From Algoriphagus oliviformis (GTDB taxonomy: Bacteria; Bacteroidota; Bacteroidia; Cytophagales; Cyclobacteriaceae), in assembly GCF_017254915.1 (NCBI RefSeq), contig NZ_JAFKCT010000001.1:248001-312000 (forward strand): 64,000 bases of DNA, given 5' to 3'. This document shows positions 35,146 through 45,800 of the stretch, piece by piece. The notes beneath the pieces are model-generated. The model was given only the letters and a program-made list of their open reading frames with translations. It was not told the DNA's origin and searched no databases. Position 1 is the first letter of the stretch. The number at the start of each line of letters is the position of its first letter. A program made the position numbers and the translations under genes.

Positions 35146-36489
35146 TCAATCACCGGGTAGGTTTAGGTCTTCCATACTGTTGTCGAAAAAGATCTTTCCC
35201 GAGAGCCGAAGCAGCTCGATCTCCTGCTCCTTGATCTGGAAAATGGAAGTAATCAGGCGGTTTTTGGCGGTCAGCAGGTTCACCTGCGCATCGCGAAATT
35301 CCAGGTAGGACGCGATCCCCAAGCGAAAGCGCTCCAGGGCGATTTCCGTGTTTTCGCTCGCTACTTGGAAGTTTTTCCGCTCGATCTCGAGGAGCCGAAG
35401 GTTGTTCGAGTAGGTGTTGTATGCCCTGGCAATATCCGACTTCAGCTGGATTTCGTACTGCTCGAGCGTGTTGTCCTGAATGCGCTGCTGGACTTTGGCA
35501 TTTTGTATCCTGCGGTTTAGCGTCAGTCCGCTAAACAGGTTGACCGTGATATTGCCGCCATAGTTGAATCCGGAGCGTTGGTTTTGAGCCAAAAAACCCG
35601 CGTCAGAATTGGAGGTATTGTTGGCGTAGGTCGCATTTAGGTTCAGCATGGGAAGTCTTGAGGCTTGCAGTTCGCGGGTTTGCAAAAAGGCCACGTTGCT
35701 CATGCGCTGGTTGATCAGCAATTGCTTGTTTTCCAGAAATGCGTTTTCCTCCAAGTCCATCAGCGTCTGGATCTCTCCCACCAGAATGGTATCCCTCACG
35801 AAAAACTCCTCGCGGGGATCCACCGCCATGAGCTCATTGAGGTTGACCCGGGCATTTTGGATGATCTGCTCCTGGGTGAGCAACAGACTGGAGTCAGAGT
35901 TGTAGTCCACCTCAGCCGTGAGGAAGTCACGCTTTCCGGCTCCGCCCAATTCATACTGCGCCTTGGCAATGTCGAGTCGCGCACGGCTGAGATCCAGCGT
36001 CTCCCGCAGTACCTGGAAGCGCTGCAGCTCCAAGATCAGACGGTAATAGGCCGTAGAGATCCCAGCAACTGTATTTTCCACCGAGACCTTTGCCTCCAGC
36101 TCGCTGATCTCGGTCAACTCACCCAGGCGCTTCATGATCACAATGGCCTCCGGCCTGAAGCCGTACAGCCCCACCACGTTGAAGTTCTCGTTCCTGGATT
36201 TTGCGTTGTCGATCTCCCGTGGCGCGGGATCATTCACAAAGCGCTGGACAACGTCCTCGTTGCTAAAGGAGCGCAGGTAAGTCGCATCCACGGTCGGCAT
36301 GAACAATTCGCCCACTCCGACTTTCTGATCGCCCTCGCGCAGGCTGACATTTTCTACCGCAATCTTTATTTGCAGGTTTTTCTCCAGACCGATCTGGATG
36401 GCTTTTTCTAGGTCTAAATTCTCTTGGGCAAAGGCCGACAATGAGGTCAGGAGACTTCCCCAAGCGAACAAAAAGGCTATTTTTTTCAT
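35146..36489 (-). CDS. TolC-family outer-membrane efflux channel
   Basis: 447 aa with a signal peptide (cleaved after AFA near residue 21). Two repeats of long amphipathic coiled-coil helices (NLDLEKAIQIGLEKNLQIKIA, LARAYNTY-like SDIARAYNTYSNNLRLLEIE) with intervening beta segments match the TolC/OprM fold. It is the last gene of the operon; its ATG overlaps the RND stop (TAATG). It forms the outer-membrane exit of the tripartite pump. Confidence 0.92.
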   Translation of the reverse strand: MKKIAFLFAWGSLLTSLSAFAQENLDLEKAIQIGLEKNLQIKIAVENVSLREGDQKVGVGELFMPTVDATYLRSFSNEDVVQRFVNDPAPREIDNAKSRNENFNVVGLYGFRPEAIVIMKRLGELTEISELEAKVSVENTVAGISTAYYRLILELQRFQVLRETLDLSRARLDIAKAQYELGGAGKRDFLTAEVDYNSDSSLLLTQEQIIQNARVNLNELMAVDPREEFFVRDTILVGEIQTLMDLEENAFLENKQLLINQRMSNVAFLQTRELQASRLPMLNLNATYANNTSNSDAGFLAQNQRSGFNYGGNITVNLFSGLTLNRRIQNAKVQQRIQDNTLEQYEIQLKSDIARAYNTYSNNLRLLEIERKNFQVASENTEIALERFRLGIASYLEFRDAQVNLLTAKNRLITSIFQIKEQEIELLRLSGKIFFDNSMEDLNLPGD

Positions 36490-39400
36490 TAAATTCTGGC
36501 TAATCTTCCTTGCTTAGAAGTGAGATAGGTATAAATGGCCGGGATGATAAATAGGGTAAGGATCGTGGCAAAGGTCAAACCGCCGATGACGGCCGCGCCC
36601 ATCGGCACCCTGCTCTCGGCTCCGGCACCCAGTGCCAAGGCTATCGGCAAAATCCCCAAGATCGTGGACATACTCGTCATCAGGATGGGCCTGAATCGGG
36701 CGACCGCAGCTCCGAAAATGGCCTCTTCCACATCCATGCCATGGGCTTTGCGCTGGTTGGCAAACTCCACGATCAGGATACCGTTTTTGGTCACCAGACC
36801 GATCAGCATGATGATCCCAATCTGGCTGAAGATATTGAGCGTAAAATCAAACATCCAAAGCGTCACCAAGGCCCCAAAGATCGCCAGCGGAACGGTAAAC
36901 ATGATCGTAAGCGGATCGAGGAAGCTCTCAAACTGCGCCGCCAGTACCAAGTAGATCAGGACCAAGGCAAAGATAAAGGCAAACAACAAGCTGTTGGAGC
37001 TCTCGCGGAATTCCTTGGACGGACCCGAAACGTCGGTAGAGAAGGAGTCGTCCAGCACCTCGGCGGCGATTTTGTCCATCTCGTCCAATCCCGCTCCGAT
37101 GGTATAGCCCTCGGCCAAGTTGGCGGTCACGGTAGCACTCACAAATCTATTGAAGCGATAGAGCTGGGGAGGCGTACTCTTCTCGACCACGCGTACCAAG
37201 TTGTCCAGCTGTACCAGCTGCCCGTCTCCACCCCTTACGTAGAGCATTCTCAGGTTTACCGGCTCGTTTCTGTCCTGCAGGCGCATCTCGCCGATGACCT
37301 GATACTGCTTGCCATTCATGATGAAGTAGGCAAAGCGCTGTCCGGAGTAGGAAAGCTGCAGCGTGCGGGCGATCTCCTGTACAGAGACGCCAATGTTTCT
37401 GGCCCGCTCCCGGTCGATCTCGATCTCCAGCTCAGGCTTGGTAAACTTCAGGTTGATGTCGGTAAAGATGAAAGCCGGGTTTTGCGATGCTTTTTCCAAG
37501 AAAGGCGGGATCACCTCTTTTAGTTTTTCCAAAGTCGGTGCCTGGATCACATACTGCACTGGCAGACCGCCACGTCTGTCACCGATGGATACCGGCTGCT
37601 GCGCAAAAGCCCTGACAGCGGTCTGCTGTCTCAAGACACCGTTTACCGCGTTGAAAATCTCCTGCTGGCTACGCCCCCGCTTGTCTGCGTCGGTGAGGTA
37701 GAGGCGCATGAAAGCCGAATTGGTATTGGCCGTGCCAAATCCCGGCGAGGTCACGCTGGTCAGCCCGACCAACTCTTCGGAAGGGATCTGGTCTAGCAGG
37801 ATGTCGCTAATCCGATCGACCTCTGCCCCCATGAATCCGAAAGTCGCACCCTCCGGTCCGGACATATTCACCCTCAGTTCGGAGCGGTCTTCGATGGGCA
37901 CCAGCTCTGATGGAATCTGTGTAAACAGCCAGTAGATCCCGCCCACCATAAACAATATCAGTGGAAAGGCGACCCACTTGGCTTTCATGAAGCCAGCGAG
38001 CATCCGGTCATAGCCCTCGTTGAGCCACACAAAAAACGGCTCGGTAAAATTGTAAAAGGCGTTGTGCTTCTCTCGCAGCTTCAGCATCTTCCCACTGAGC
38101 ATGGGCGTCATCGTCAGAGCCACAAAGGAAGAGATGATCACAGAACCCGCCACCACGATACCAAACTCGCGGAAGAGACGCCCAGTCGTACCGGTAAGGA
38201 AAATCACCGGAAGGAATACCGCTGCCAAGGCTACAGTGGTCGCGATTACTGCGAAGAAAATCTCCTCTGCACCTGCCTCGGCGGCTTTCTGCGGACTTTC
38301 ACCTTTTTCTATCCTGGAGTAGATATTTTCCAACACGACGATCGCGTCATCCACCACCAATCCGATGGAGAGCACGATTCCCAGTAGGGTCAGTACGTTG
38401 ATGGAAAAGTCCATCAGGTACATGACAAAAAACACCCCCACCAAGGAGATCGGGATGGTCAAAACAGGAATAAAGGTCGTGCGCCAGTCTCTCAGGAAAA
38501 GGAAAATGATCGCTACCACGAGGACAAAAGCGGTGATAATGGTCTCCTGCACCTCTTCGATGGAGCTGCGGATATAGGAGGTGGAGTCAAAGGCGATCTC
38601 TATCCCCACATCCTCGGGGAGATCCTTTTCGATAAAACCCAACCTGCGGTGAAATTCATCCGCGATTTCAATGTTGTTGGACCCCGGCAGCGGCACCAGC
38701 ACCACGGCCACCATCGGCACGCCGTTGCGCTTCAAGACCGTCTTTTCATTCAGCGCCGACAGCTCGGCCGTGCCGATATCCTGGAACTTGACAATGTTGT
38801 TTTGGTCTTCCTTGATGATCAGGTTGTTGAATTCCTGTGGAGAGCTGAGACGGCTCTTGGTCCGTACCGAAAGCTCAATGCTTTGTCCCTCGATCCGACC
38901 CGAGGGCAGCTCCACGTTTTCACTCTGTACCTTGCTCAGCACGTCCATGGGTGTGATCCCATAGGAGGCCATTTTCAGCGGATCCATTCTCAGGCGGATC
39001 GCATACTCCTTGTCTCCCCAGATCTGCACCCGGCTGACACCCGGGATGGTCTGGAGGCGCTCTTTGAAGACGTTGTCTGCCAGATCGGAAAGCTCCAAAA
39101 GGCTCCTCGTGTCGCTTTTCACGTTGACACCGACGATGGGCTGGGAGTCGGCATCCGCTTTGGACACGACGGGAGGCTCTGCGTCGGGGGGCAGGTTGCG
39201 CTGCGCACCGGACACCTTGTCCCTTACGTCGTTTGCGGCGGCCTCCAGGTCGGCTCCGACCTCAAACTCCACCGTGATGTTGCTCCGCCCGTCCGCACTG
39301 GTGGAAGTCAGGGACTTGATGCCCTGGATCCCGTTGATCTGCTCTTCGAGCGGCTCGGTGATCTGCGCCTCGATGACGTCGGCATTTGCCCCCACATAAG

Positions 39401-39551
39401 TGGTGCTGACGTTGATCACGGGAGGGTCCACGCTGGGATACTCCCGGATGCCCAAAAGTGAAATCCCAATCCCACCAAACAGCAGGATGACCAGGGACAT
39501 GACTATGGCCAATACCGGCCTGTTGATACTGATATGGGATAAGCTAGCCAT
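36489..39551 (-). CDS. RND efflux transporter, HAE1/AcrB family
   Basis: 1020 aa, 12 membrane helices in two halves separated by large periplasmic loops. The proton-relay aspartates lie in GLVVDDAIVVLENI; the porter regions include NVSTTYVGANADVIEAQ and VSRVQIWGDKEYAIRL. It pumps drugs, dyes or lipids from the periplasm using proton flux. It starts 2 bases after the membrane-fusion gene and ends in a TAATG overlap with the TolC gene, so all are co-translated. Substrate not deducible. Confidence 0.96.
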   Translation of the reverse strand: MASLSHISINRPVLAIVMSLVILLFGGIGISLLGIREYPSVDPPVINVSTTYVGANADVIEAQITEPLEEQINGIQGIKSLTSTSADGRSNITVEFEVGADLEAAANDVRDKVSGAQRNLPPDAEPPVVSKADADSQPIVGVNVKSDTRSLLELSDLADNVFKERLQTIPGVSRVQIWGDKEYAIRLRMDPLKMASYGITPMDVLSKVQSENVELPSGRIEGQSIELSVRTKSRLSSPQEFNNLIIKEDQNNIVKFQDIGTAELSALNEKTVLKRNGVPMVAVVLVPLPGSNNIEIADEFHRRLGFIEKDLPEDVGIEIAFDSTSYIRSSIEEVQETIITAFVLVVAIIFLFLRDWRTTFIPVLTIPISLVGVFFVMYLMDFSINVLTLLGIVLSIGLVVDDAIVVLENIYSRIEKGESPQKAAEAGAEEIFFAVIATTVALAAVFLPVIFLTGTTGRLFREFGIVVAGSVIISSFVALTMTPMLSGKMLKLREKHNAFYNFTEPFFVWLNEGYDRMLAGFMKAKWVAFPLILFMVGGIYWLFTQIPSELVPIEDRSELRVNMSGPEGATFGFMGAEVDRISDILLDQIPSEELVGLTSVTSPGFGTANTNSAFMRLYLTDADKRGRSQQEIFNAVNGVLRQQTAVRAFAQQPVSIGDRRGGLPVQYVIQAPTLEKLKEVIPPFLEKASQNPAFIFTDINLKFTKPELEIEIDRERARNIGVSVQEIARTLQLSYSGQRFAYFIMNGKQYQVIGEMRLQDRNEPVNLRMLYVRGGDGQLVQLDNLVRVVEKSTPPQLYRFNRFVSATVTANLAEGYTIGAGLDEMDKIAAEVLDDSFSTDVSGPSKEFRESSNSLLFAFIFALVLIYLVLAAQFESFLDPLTIMFTVPLAIFGALVTLWMFDFTLNIFSQIGIIMLIGLVTKNGILIVEFANQRKAHGMDVEEAIFGAAVARFRPILMTSMSTILGILPIALALGAGAESRVPMGAAVIGGLTFATILTLFIIPAIYTYLTSKQGRLARI

Positions 39552-39553
39552 AC

Positions 39554-40633
39554 TTAGTTCGGTAAATTGGGTTGAATCGGCATTCCTTGCCGTACTTGCA
39601 TCACACCTGTCGTGAGTATCAGATCGCCTTCGCCCAGTCCGGAGAGGACTTGCACATGGGAATCTGTCCGGGTTCCGATCTCTACTTCGCGCTGCTCAGC
39701 TTTGCCGCCCTCTCCTACCACAAAAACCTTGTAGCCGGAAAGCTCTGGGATCACCGACTCTGCCGGAACCATCAGCGCATCTTCTGTCACTTCCAAAATA
39801 AACCGGATTTTCACAAACATGCCCGGCAGGAACTTGCCGCCTTTGTTTGCGCTCTGAGCCCTGAGCTTCAGCGTCCGGGTAGCCAAGTCGATCTGCGGCT
39901 CAAAAGCATAAACCTGACCCTGTACCTCCTCCGAGGAGGATTCATTGGAAAAGAATACCGGCGAGCCCACCGTCACCTGGTTGGCGTAGCGCTCCGGGAT
40001 GGAAAACTCGATTTTGATCGGATCGATATTCACCACGGAGGTGATCACGTCGTTTGGCCCGATCACACTTCCCTCACTGACCAGCCTCAAACCCAAAATC
40101 CCGTTGAAGGGTGCTCGGATTACCGTTTTGGCGAGCTGGGCCTCAACGAGTTTGATATCGGAAAGTGCCGTATTAAACTGGTTTAGCGCGATATCATACT
40201 CCTCTTGGGAGATCGCCTCCCGCGCCAGGAGCTGCTTTTGTCTATTTTCCTGGGTCTCAAACAGCCTCTGGGTGTATTGCAGCCTCTGGAGTTGCGCCTG
40301 GAGTTCGTCGTCGTTGAGATACACCAGAGGAGTGCCTTTGGTGACGTACTGGCCTTCCTTGAAGGCGATCCTCGTCACCAGCCCGGAGATCTCCGACCGC
40401 AGGGACACAGACTCGTTGGGCAGGATAGTTCCAGTCACCTGTAGCTGGTTTCTCAGGGTCTCTTTTTGCAGTTTCACCACATTGACCGGGAGGGGCTGGT
40501 TGCCTCCGCCTCCGTTGGAGGCTGCGGGACTGGAGCCTCCGTCTTCTTTGATATTCAGTCTGGGATAGAAAAATGCAATCGCGATAATCAGTACAATTCC
40601 TACAATGAGGGCAATCTTGGTCTGTTTTTTCAT
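39554..40633 (-). CDS. RND periplasmic adaptor (membrane fusion protein)
   Basis: 359 aa. One N-terminal anchor helix (ALIVGIVLIIAIAFFYP), a low-complexity Gly/Ser/Asn linker (about 32-48), then the lipoyl, alpha-hairpin and beta-barrel domains: TGTILPNESVSLRSEISG, the coiled-coil LQRLQYTQRLFETQENRQ, VIRAPFNGILG. It connects the RND pump to the TolC channel. The gap to the hydrolase gene upstream is 18 bases. Confidence 0.94.
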   Translation of the reverse strand: MKKQTKIALIVGIVLIIAIAFFYPRLNIKEDGGSSPAASNGGGGNQPLPVNVVKLQKETLRNQLQVTGTILPNESVSLRSEISGLVTRIAFKEGQYVTKGTPLVYLNDDELQAQLQRLQYTQRLFETQENRQKQLLAREAISQEEYDIALNQFNTALSDIKLVEAQLAKTVIRAPFNGILGLRLVSEGSVIGPNDVITSVVNIDPIKIEFSIPERYANQVTVGSPVFFSNESSSEEVQGQVYAFEPQIDLATRTLKLRAQSANKGGKFLPGMFVKIRFILEVTEDALMVPAESVIPELSGYKVFVVGEGGKAEQREVEIGTRTDSHVQVLSGLGEGDLILTTGVMQVRQGMPIQPNLPN

Positions 40634-40651
40634 TTAAGGCTACAAGTCAGG

Positions 40652-41461
40652 TTACTTTTGGTTTTTGATAAAGGCCAGAGATAGATGGTTGAATTGGTCG
40701 GGCTGCTCCACGTTGACCACGTGGCCGCATTTTTCCAGAATTTGAAGTACTGAGTTTTTATGCTCTTTCACTAGATTTTTCACAGGTTCCAAAAACATAA
40801 GATCTTGGTCTCCCATGATGTAGAGTGTCGGTATTTTGATATCCTTCTCCTTGAAATACCTCAGCAGGGGATTGATGTCCTTGGTCAGCTTAAACCAGCG
40901 GATAAACTCCCGCTGACACAGCTTTTGGGCCTCGCGGACGAAGAGATTGCGCGACTCCGCATGCTGGCGCCGGGGCATGATGACAAAGGCAAACAGGCGA
41001 TAGAGCCACATGTAGGGCATGAAGTGCTTGAAGGCATTTCCCAAAAAGACCAGCACCCTACTCTGCACGTTGAGCCGGGTGACAGCCCCAGCCATGGTGA
41101 GGGACTTGACGCGCTCGGGCTGCAGCTCGGCCAGCTGCCGCGCGATGATGGTACCCAAAGAGACACCCATAAAATGGGCTGATGGGATCTGCAGATGGTC
41201 TAGCACCTCCAGTATATCCGTGGTGACGGCTTCAAAGGTGTAGCGATCCAGCCAGAAAGCCTGCGCGGACTCAGCAGATTTGCCATGGCCCCGGAGATCG
41301 ATGAGCAGTAGGTTATATTCGCTTCGGAAATCCTTCAACTGCTTGTGCCACACCGCAGATGAGCCACCCGCGCCATGGATGAAAACCACCCATTCCCTGC
41401 TTTGGGGATGTACATATTTTCTGTGATACAACATACCAGATAAGACTCCAGAAACGGACAA
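40652..41461 (-). CDS. Alpha/beta hydrolase leading the efflux operon
   Basis: 269 aa. Alpha/beta hydrolase fold: oxyanion HGAGGSSAVW near residue 30, LLLIDLRGHGKS, nucleophile elbow FMGVSLGTIIAR, then GDQDLMFLEPV and a late GHVVNVEQPDQF with the catalytic histidine. No signal peptide, so cytoplasmic. It is the first gene of a four-gene unit with the efflux pump (18, 2 and -1 base spacings). Substrate unknown; it may hydrolyse a compound that the pump exports, or simply be carried by the operon promoter. Confidence 0.85.
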   Translation of the reverse strand: MSVSGVLSGMLYHRKYVHPQSREWVVFIHGAGGSSAVWHKQLKDFRSEYNLLLIDLRGHGKSAESAQAFWLDRYTFEAVTTDILEVLDHLQIPSAHFMGVSLGTIIARQLAELQPERVKSLTMAGAVTRLNVQSRVLVFLGNAFKHFMPYMWLYRLFAFVIMPRRQHAESRNLFVREAQKLCQREFIRWFKLTKDINPLLRYFKEKDIKIPTLYIMGDQDLMFLEPVKNLVKEHKNSVLQILEKCGHVVNVEQPDQFNHLSLAFIKNQK

Positions 41462-41607
41462 AAGTTTACTGGATAGCTAAAATACAGCATATTATGGGCA
41501 CACAGAAATAAAAGATACTGATGGCAAATCTCCGCCATCAAAGGGAAAAAAAGGGGATGCCGATTTTGAAAATCGATTTGCGAAAGCCCTATTGTCTCAA
41601 AATGAAG

Positions 41608-42672
41608 CTATAGACTCCAGCCTATCGTCGTCTGGAAAATGTAATCCAGCTGCGATGCCCCTTCGGTGGGCTGATTGTCATAGTTCATCGTAGTCCCGAC
41701 TTTGAAATACAGGTCAAAGGCAAACTCGTAGCGGATGTCAAACTTAAAGTCAGTTCTGAATCGCCCTTTTTCAGTCAAGCTGGGATAGCCTACCACCGTG
41801 GTCATGAGATCCAGATCCCCAATGTCAAAAATATTGTACTGGGCCCCGAGAAAGGCTTCCCCAGACTGGGTAGCGCTCTCTTCTCCTTCAAACTTTTCAT
41901 TGTTGAAGTTGACTCCGGCGGAGAAGCCGAGATAGGAGCGGTTGGTGTGCACGACATAGTTACCCGCACCGATCATGTTGGAAGTTCTCAGATCGAGTAG
42001 CTGCTCGGTGTTGGACAGGATATTCAGGGAATACATCAGGTACCAGTCGTGCGGCAGGAAGTAGTTGTAGGACAAGCCCAGTTCTGTACGCTTGATGGGA
42101 TCTACCTCCGCTTGGGTAGAGCGTAGGCTGTTGAAGGTAAGATTTGCCCTCCAGCGGTCAGCAAGGTAGCCGGCCGCGGTATTGAAGGTGAACTGTCTGA
42201 AGTCATTGGCTTTGGTGAGGTTTGTCCCCACGTCAAAATTGAAGGAAAGCCGGGACCAGAACGTATCGTCCAGTGCATTGAGATATACGATCTCATGACG
42301 CTCGACTTCGACGTTTTGGCCGTAGGTTTCCTCCACCTTCTTGTTCCTTTTGGCGAGGTTCAGGAGGGTTTCGGGCATTTGGGTGTCAATCTCCACGACG
42401 CTGTCGTTGAGACTGCGGATCTTTCCGTTAAACCTCCTGCCGTCGGACAGGGTGATGAGATAGTTGGTTTTGGAATAGACCCGCTTCACGTTGTCCCACT
42501 TGATCTTAAAATCCGTGTCGGAATAGTCCGTCTCGATCCCGATGATATTCCTGTCCATGCTCTTGATCTCGCCCACGATCAGGTCATTGTTGCTTAGGAG
42601 GAGGGAGTCTGTCTGCGCCTGGGCGTAAAAACCAAGCAGGAACAAGACCAAAAAAAACTGCAGCTTCTTCAT
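41608..42672 (-). CDS. DUF481-family outer-membrane beta-barrel protein
   Basis: 354 aa from the ATG at 42672 (MKKLQFFLVLFLLG); an earlier ATG nine codons up would weaken the signal peptide. The signal is cleaved after QAQ. Residues about 25-125 are a small beta domain (DLIVGEIKSMDRNIIGIET, RRFNGKIRSLNDSVVEI). The rest is a DUF481 barrel of alternating strands (for example SFNFDVGTNLTKANDF, RTELGLSYNYFLPHDW) ending in the aromatic-rich YIFQTTIGWSL. An outer-membrane location is expected; ligand and function are not known. Confidence 0.8.
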   Translation of the reverse strand: MKKLQFFLVLFLLGFYAQAQTDSLLLSNNDLIVGEIKSMDRNIIGIETDYSDTDFKIKWDNVKRVYSKTNYLITLSDGRRFNGKIRSLNDSVVEIDTQMPETLLNLAKRNKKVEETYGQNVEVERHEIVYLNALDDTFWSRLSFNFDVGTNLTKANDFRQFTFNTAAGYLADRWRANLTFNSLRSTQAEVDPIKRTELGLSYNYFLPHDWYLMYSLNILSNTEQLLDLRTSNMIGAGNYVVHTNRSYLGFSAGVNFNNEKFEGEESATQSGEAFLGAQYNIFDIGDLDLMTTVVGYPSLTEKGRFRTDFKFDIRYEFAFDLYFKVGTTMNYDNQPTEGASQLDYIFQTTIGWSL

Positions 42673-42799
42673 ATAAAACAAAGGATTGATTGGAAACAAC
42701 TATGGGGACAGGCACCCCGGCCCATCCATGATACCAAAATCAAGGGTGTCCAAAAAGTCATGGCCGAGCCTGTTGATTTTACCACCCGATGAAAAATAC

Positions 42800-42831
42800 A
42801 AAAAAAAAGCGCTTCAACCAGTGAAGCGCCT
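42800..42831 (-). terminator. Terminator of the TonB receptor gene
   Basis: Minus-strand stem gcgcttc / gaagcgc with loop actggtt, followed by nine T. It begins about 20 bases after the receptor stop codon. Confidence 0.88.
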
Positions 42832-42852
42832 TTTCTATAGTCCAATTTCAGA

Positions 42853-45800
42853 TCAATTGAAGATGTATCTCAGACCAAACTGCATTCTCCAAACGTCGGA
42901 AACACCGGCGGTTTTGGTGAAGGTGTCGGAGATCAGCTTGCCACCTTGGCTGAGCAGTCGGTATTGCGGCTGTCCATTGGCTCCGATCGGACCTCCTTGG
43001 GAAGAAGAAGGCACGATCAGCGGCTGAGTGGAGTTGAATGCATCTCCCACACCCCAATCTTTGTTGAGCAGGTTGCCGACATTCAGGATGTCGATTCTGA
43101 ATTCAAGCGTGTTCTTCTTGCCGTTGATGTCGGTAAACAACTGCTGGGCAAAGGAAAAATCCGCGCGGTACACCATCGGTGCCAGTGCGCCACCTCTTTC
43201 GGCATATTTGCCACGGTTGGCGCTCAGGTATTTGTCCTGCTGGATGTAGGCCTCCCATGCTGCTGCCTGCTCTGCTGCGGTGAAAGTAACACCACCCGTG
43301 GTGTACTCCTGGAAGTTCATTTCGTTGGTGCTGGCATGGATGTAGATCAGGTCGTTGCTAGTACCTCCGTCGCCATTCAGGTCACCGGAGAATCTGTAGC
43401 TACCCACGCCTTGGTTCATGCCTTCCCAGAAGATAGACACGGAAGTGTTGCCAAATTTGAAGAAGTCCTTGCTGTAGGATGCCACCGCAAACACTCTGTT
43501 ACCCATTGTGTTGCTGGAGAATCCAACTACCGGGTTGTTTGGATCGCCTGCGATAGGGTTGTTAAACCAAGTACCTGCTGCGATGGATCCTGGATCCACG
43601 GTGTTTTTGGACTGGCCATAGCTATAGGCTCCTTTCAGGTAAAGCCCGTTTGCGAAAGGTTTTTCCAAGGAAACGGAAGCTACCCATGAGTTGCCTACGG
43701 CCTGGTTAGACAGGGTTACCGCATTAGGGATGTTAGAGTTGATTCTGTTGCCAGTCCATCTTGGACGGTCGTCATTTCCGGAGAAGGAAGACTGGTTAGC
43801 AGGAAGGTTGGCATTGTAGTATGCAATTCCATTCACGTCGGCACTGTAGATGAATTCACCTGTAGCCACCAGTCCGCCTGGAAGCTGCTGGTCGATCGCA
43901 ACATTGGATCTCCACACCTGAGGGAATTTGAAGCTAGACTCGATCAAAGCCAATTCGTAGGAAGATGCTGGCGCACCGGTCACGGTAGTAGGCTTGTAGT
44001 TGTCCGGGTTCGGGTTGAACGGTCTGGTCAGCGTGTTATCCTGCTGCTCAAAACCGGTCAAAATACCGTTGTTACCCACTTGGTTGGACACCCATACGTA
44101 AGCTGGGCGGCCAGTGAAGATACCCGTACCACCTCTTACTTGGGTTTTGAGATCGTTGAACACATCCCAGTTAAAGCCTACTCTCGGAGACCAAAGGATG
44201 TTGGCACCCGGCAATTCGTCCGTTCTGAATTTTACGGTCTCGCCTGCTGGATTTCTGAAGTTCATGGCCTCCACGTCGGTATTTCTCAGGGCAGTCTCGC
44301 CAAAGAAAGGAACGTCGATTCTCAGGCCCACGGTAGCCTTGAAGTTAGGCGTCACCTGGATTTCATCCTGTCCGTAGATACCGGCGTAGTTCACTTTCAG
44401 CATCTGTACCGGCTTTTCTGAGCCCGGGATGTTGTTCCATCTTACCTGGAATCTTCTCAAGTTCACGCCGGATGGCACGGTATTGCCGTTTGCCAGGAAA
44501 TTGTTGGCATCTTTGTAGAAGTCTTCCAGAGAGTTGTACACATAGGCAGACTGGGAACCTGGGAAGAAGACGTTTTCAGATTCGTAGTTTTCGTAGCTGA
44601 AACCCGCAGTGATGGTGTGGTTGCCCTTGAAGATCTGAACGTTGTCCTGGATCTGGAAAGTCTTATATCTCAGCTCGTTGTTTGGAGTGAAAGGCTCGAA
44701 ACCAAACGAAGTGTAGGTAGCGCCATCCTTCAGGATATCTACCATTGGGAAAAACTCCCCTTTGTAGCCACGGCTTTCGTCCTGATAGGTGTAGCCCACG
44801 ATCAGGTTGTTGGTCATGTTGTCCTTGATTCGTGTGTTCAATTCAGCTACTACCGAGCGGATATTCTCCAGGATGCTGTAGTTCGAGTTTTGGAAGTTCA
44901 GCGCCTGAGGTCTCAGGTTTCTGCTTCCGAAGCCCAGAGAGGAGGAGTTGGACATCAACACATCGGTGGAGGAATCCAGCTGGTTGTATCTCAAGCTCAG
45001 CTTGTTTTTGTCGTTGATATTGTAGTCCAACTTCACCAGGAACTTGGTGCCCAGCGTCTCGTTGTCATAGCCTTGGTAAGGCCCAGTCTCATAGCCAAAA
45101 TTGTCACGCAGGAATCCGCTCAGCTGGTTCAGGTCAGAAGCCAGTACGCGGGTGACGTTTCCTTCGATAGGATCGTTGCCGTTGTTGGCCACCCAGGTGG
45201 TACCAGGTCTAGCCTCGGTCTCGTCCTCAAAGGAGGCAAAGAAGAAGAGTTTATCCTTGATAATCGGCCCGCCCAGTCTGAAACCGATCTGGTTGTAGGT
45301 GAAGTCGCCAGGGTTGAAGGTATTCTCACCGGCTTTGGTGCCCACGTTGTTGTTGTTTCTGAAGAAGTAGTAGGCAGAGCCCGAAAACTCATTGGTCCCG
45401 GAGCGGGTCACCGTGTTCACACCAGCACCGGTGAAGTTACCTTGTCTTACGTCATAGGGAGCGACGTTCACAGAGATCTGCTCGATCGCGTCCAAAGAAA
45501 TGGGAGACACGCCCGTTCTCCCGCCTGGGTTGCTTCCGCTTCCCAATCCGAAGGAGTTGTTGAAGTAGGAGCCATCCACGGTGATGTTGTTCAGCCTGGA
45601 GTCCTGACCTGCAAAAGACTGGCCGTTGGACTGGGGAGTCAGACGGGTGAAGTCGTTGATGTTTCGGGAGATGGTAGGCAGCTTGGTCAGCGCGCGGTTG
45701 TCGATGGAAGTGCTCGCGCCGGTTCTCTCATTGGAGAAGATGTTGTTTTGGCTGGCGGTCACGAGGACCTCAGAGAGTTGTTGTCCATCTTCTACCAAGA

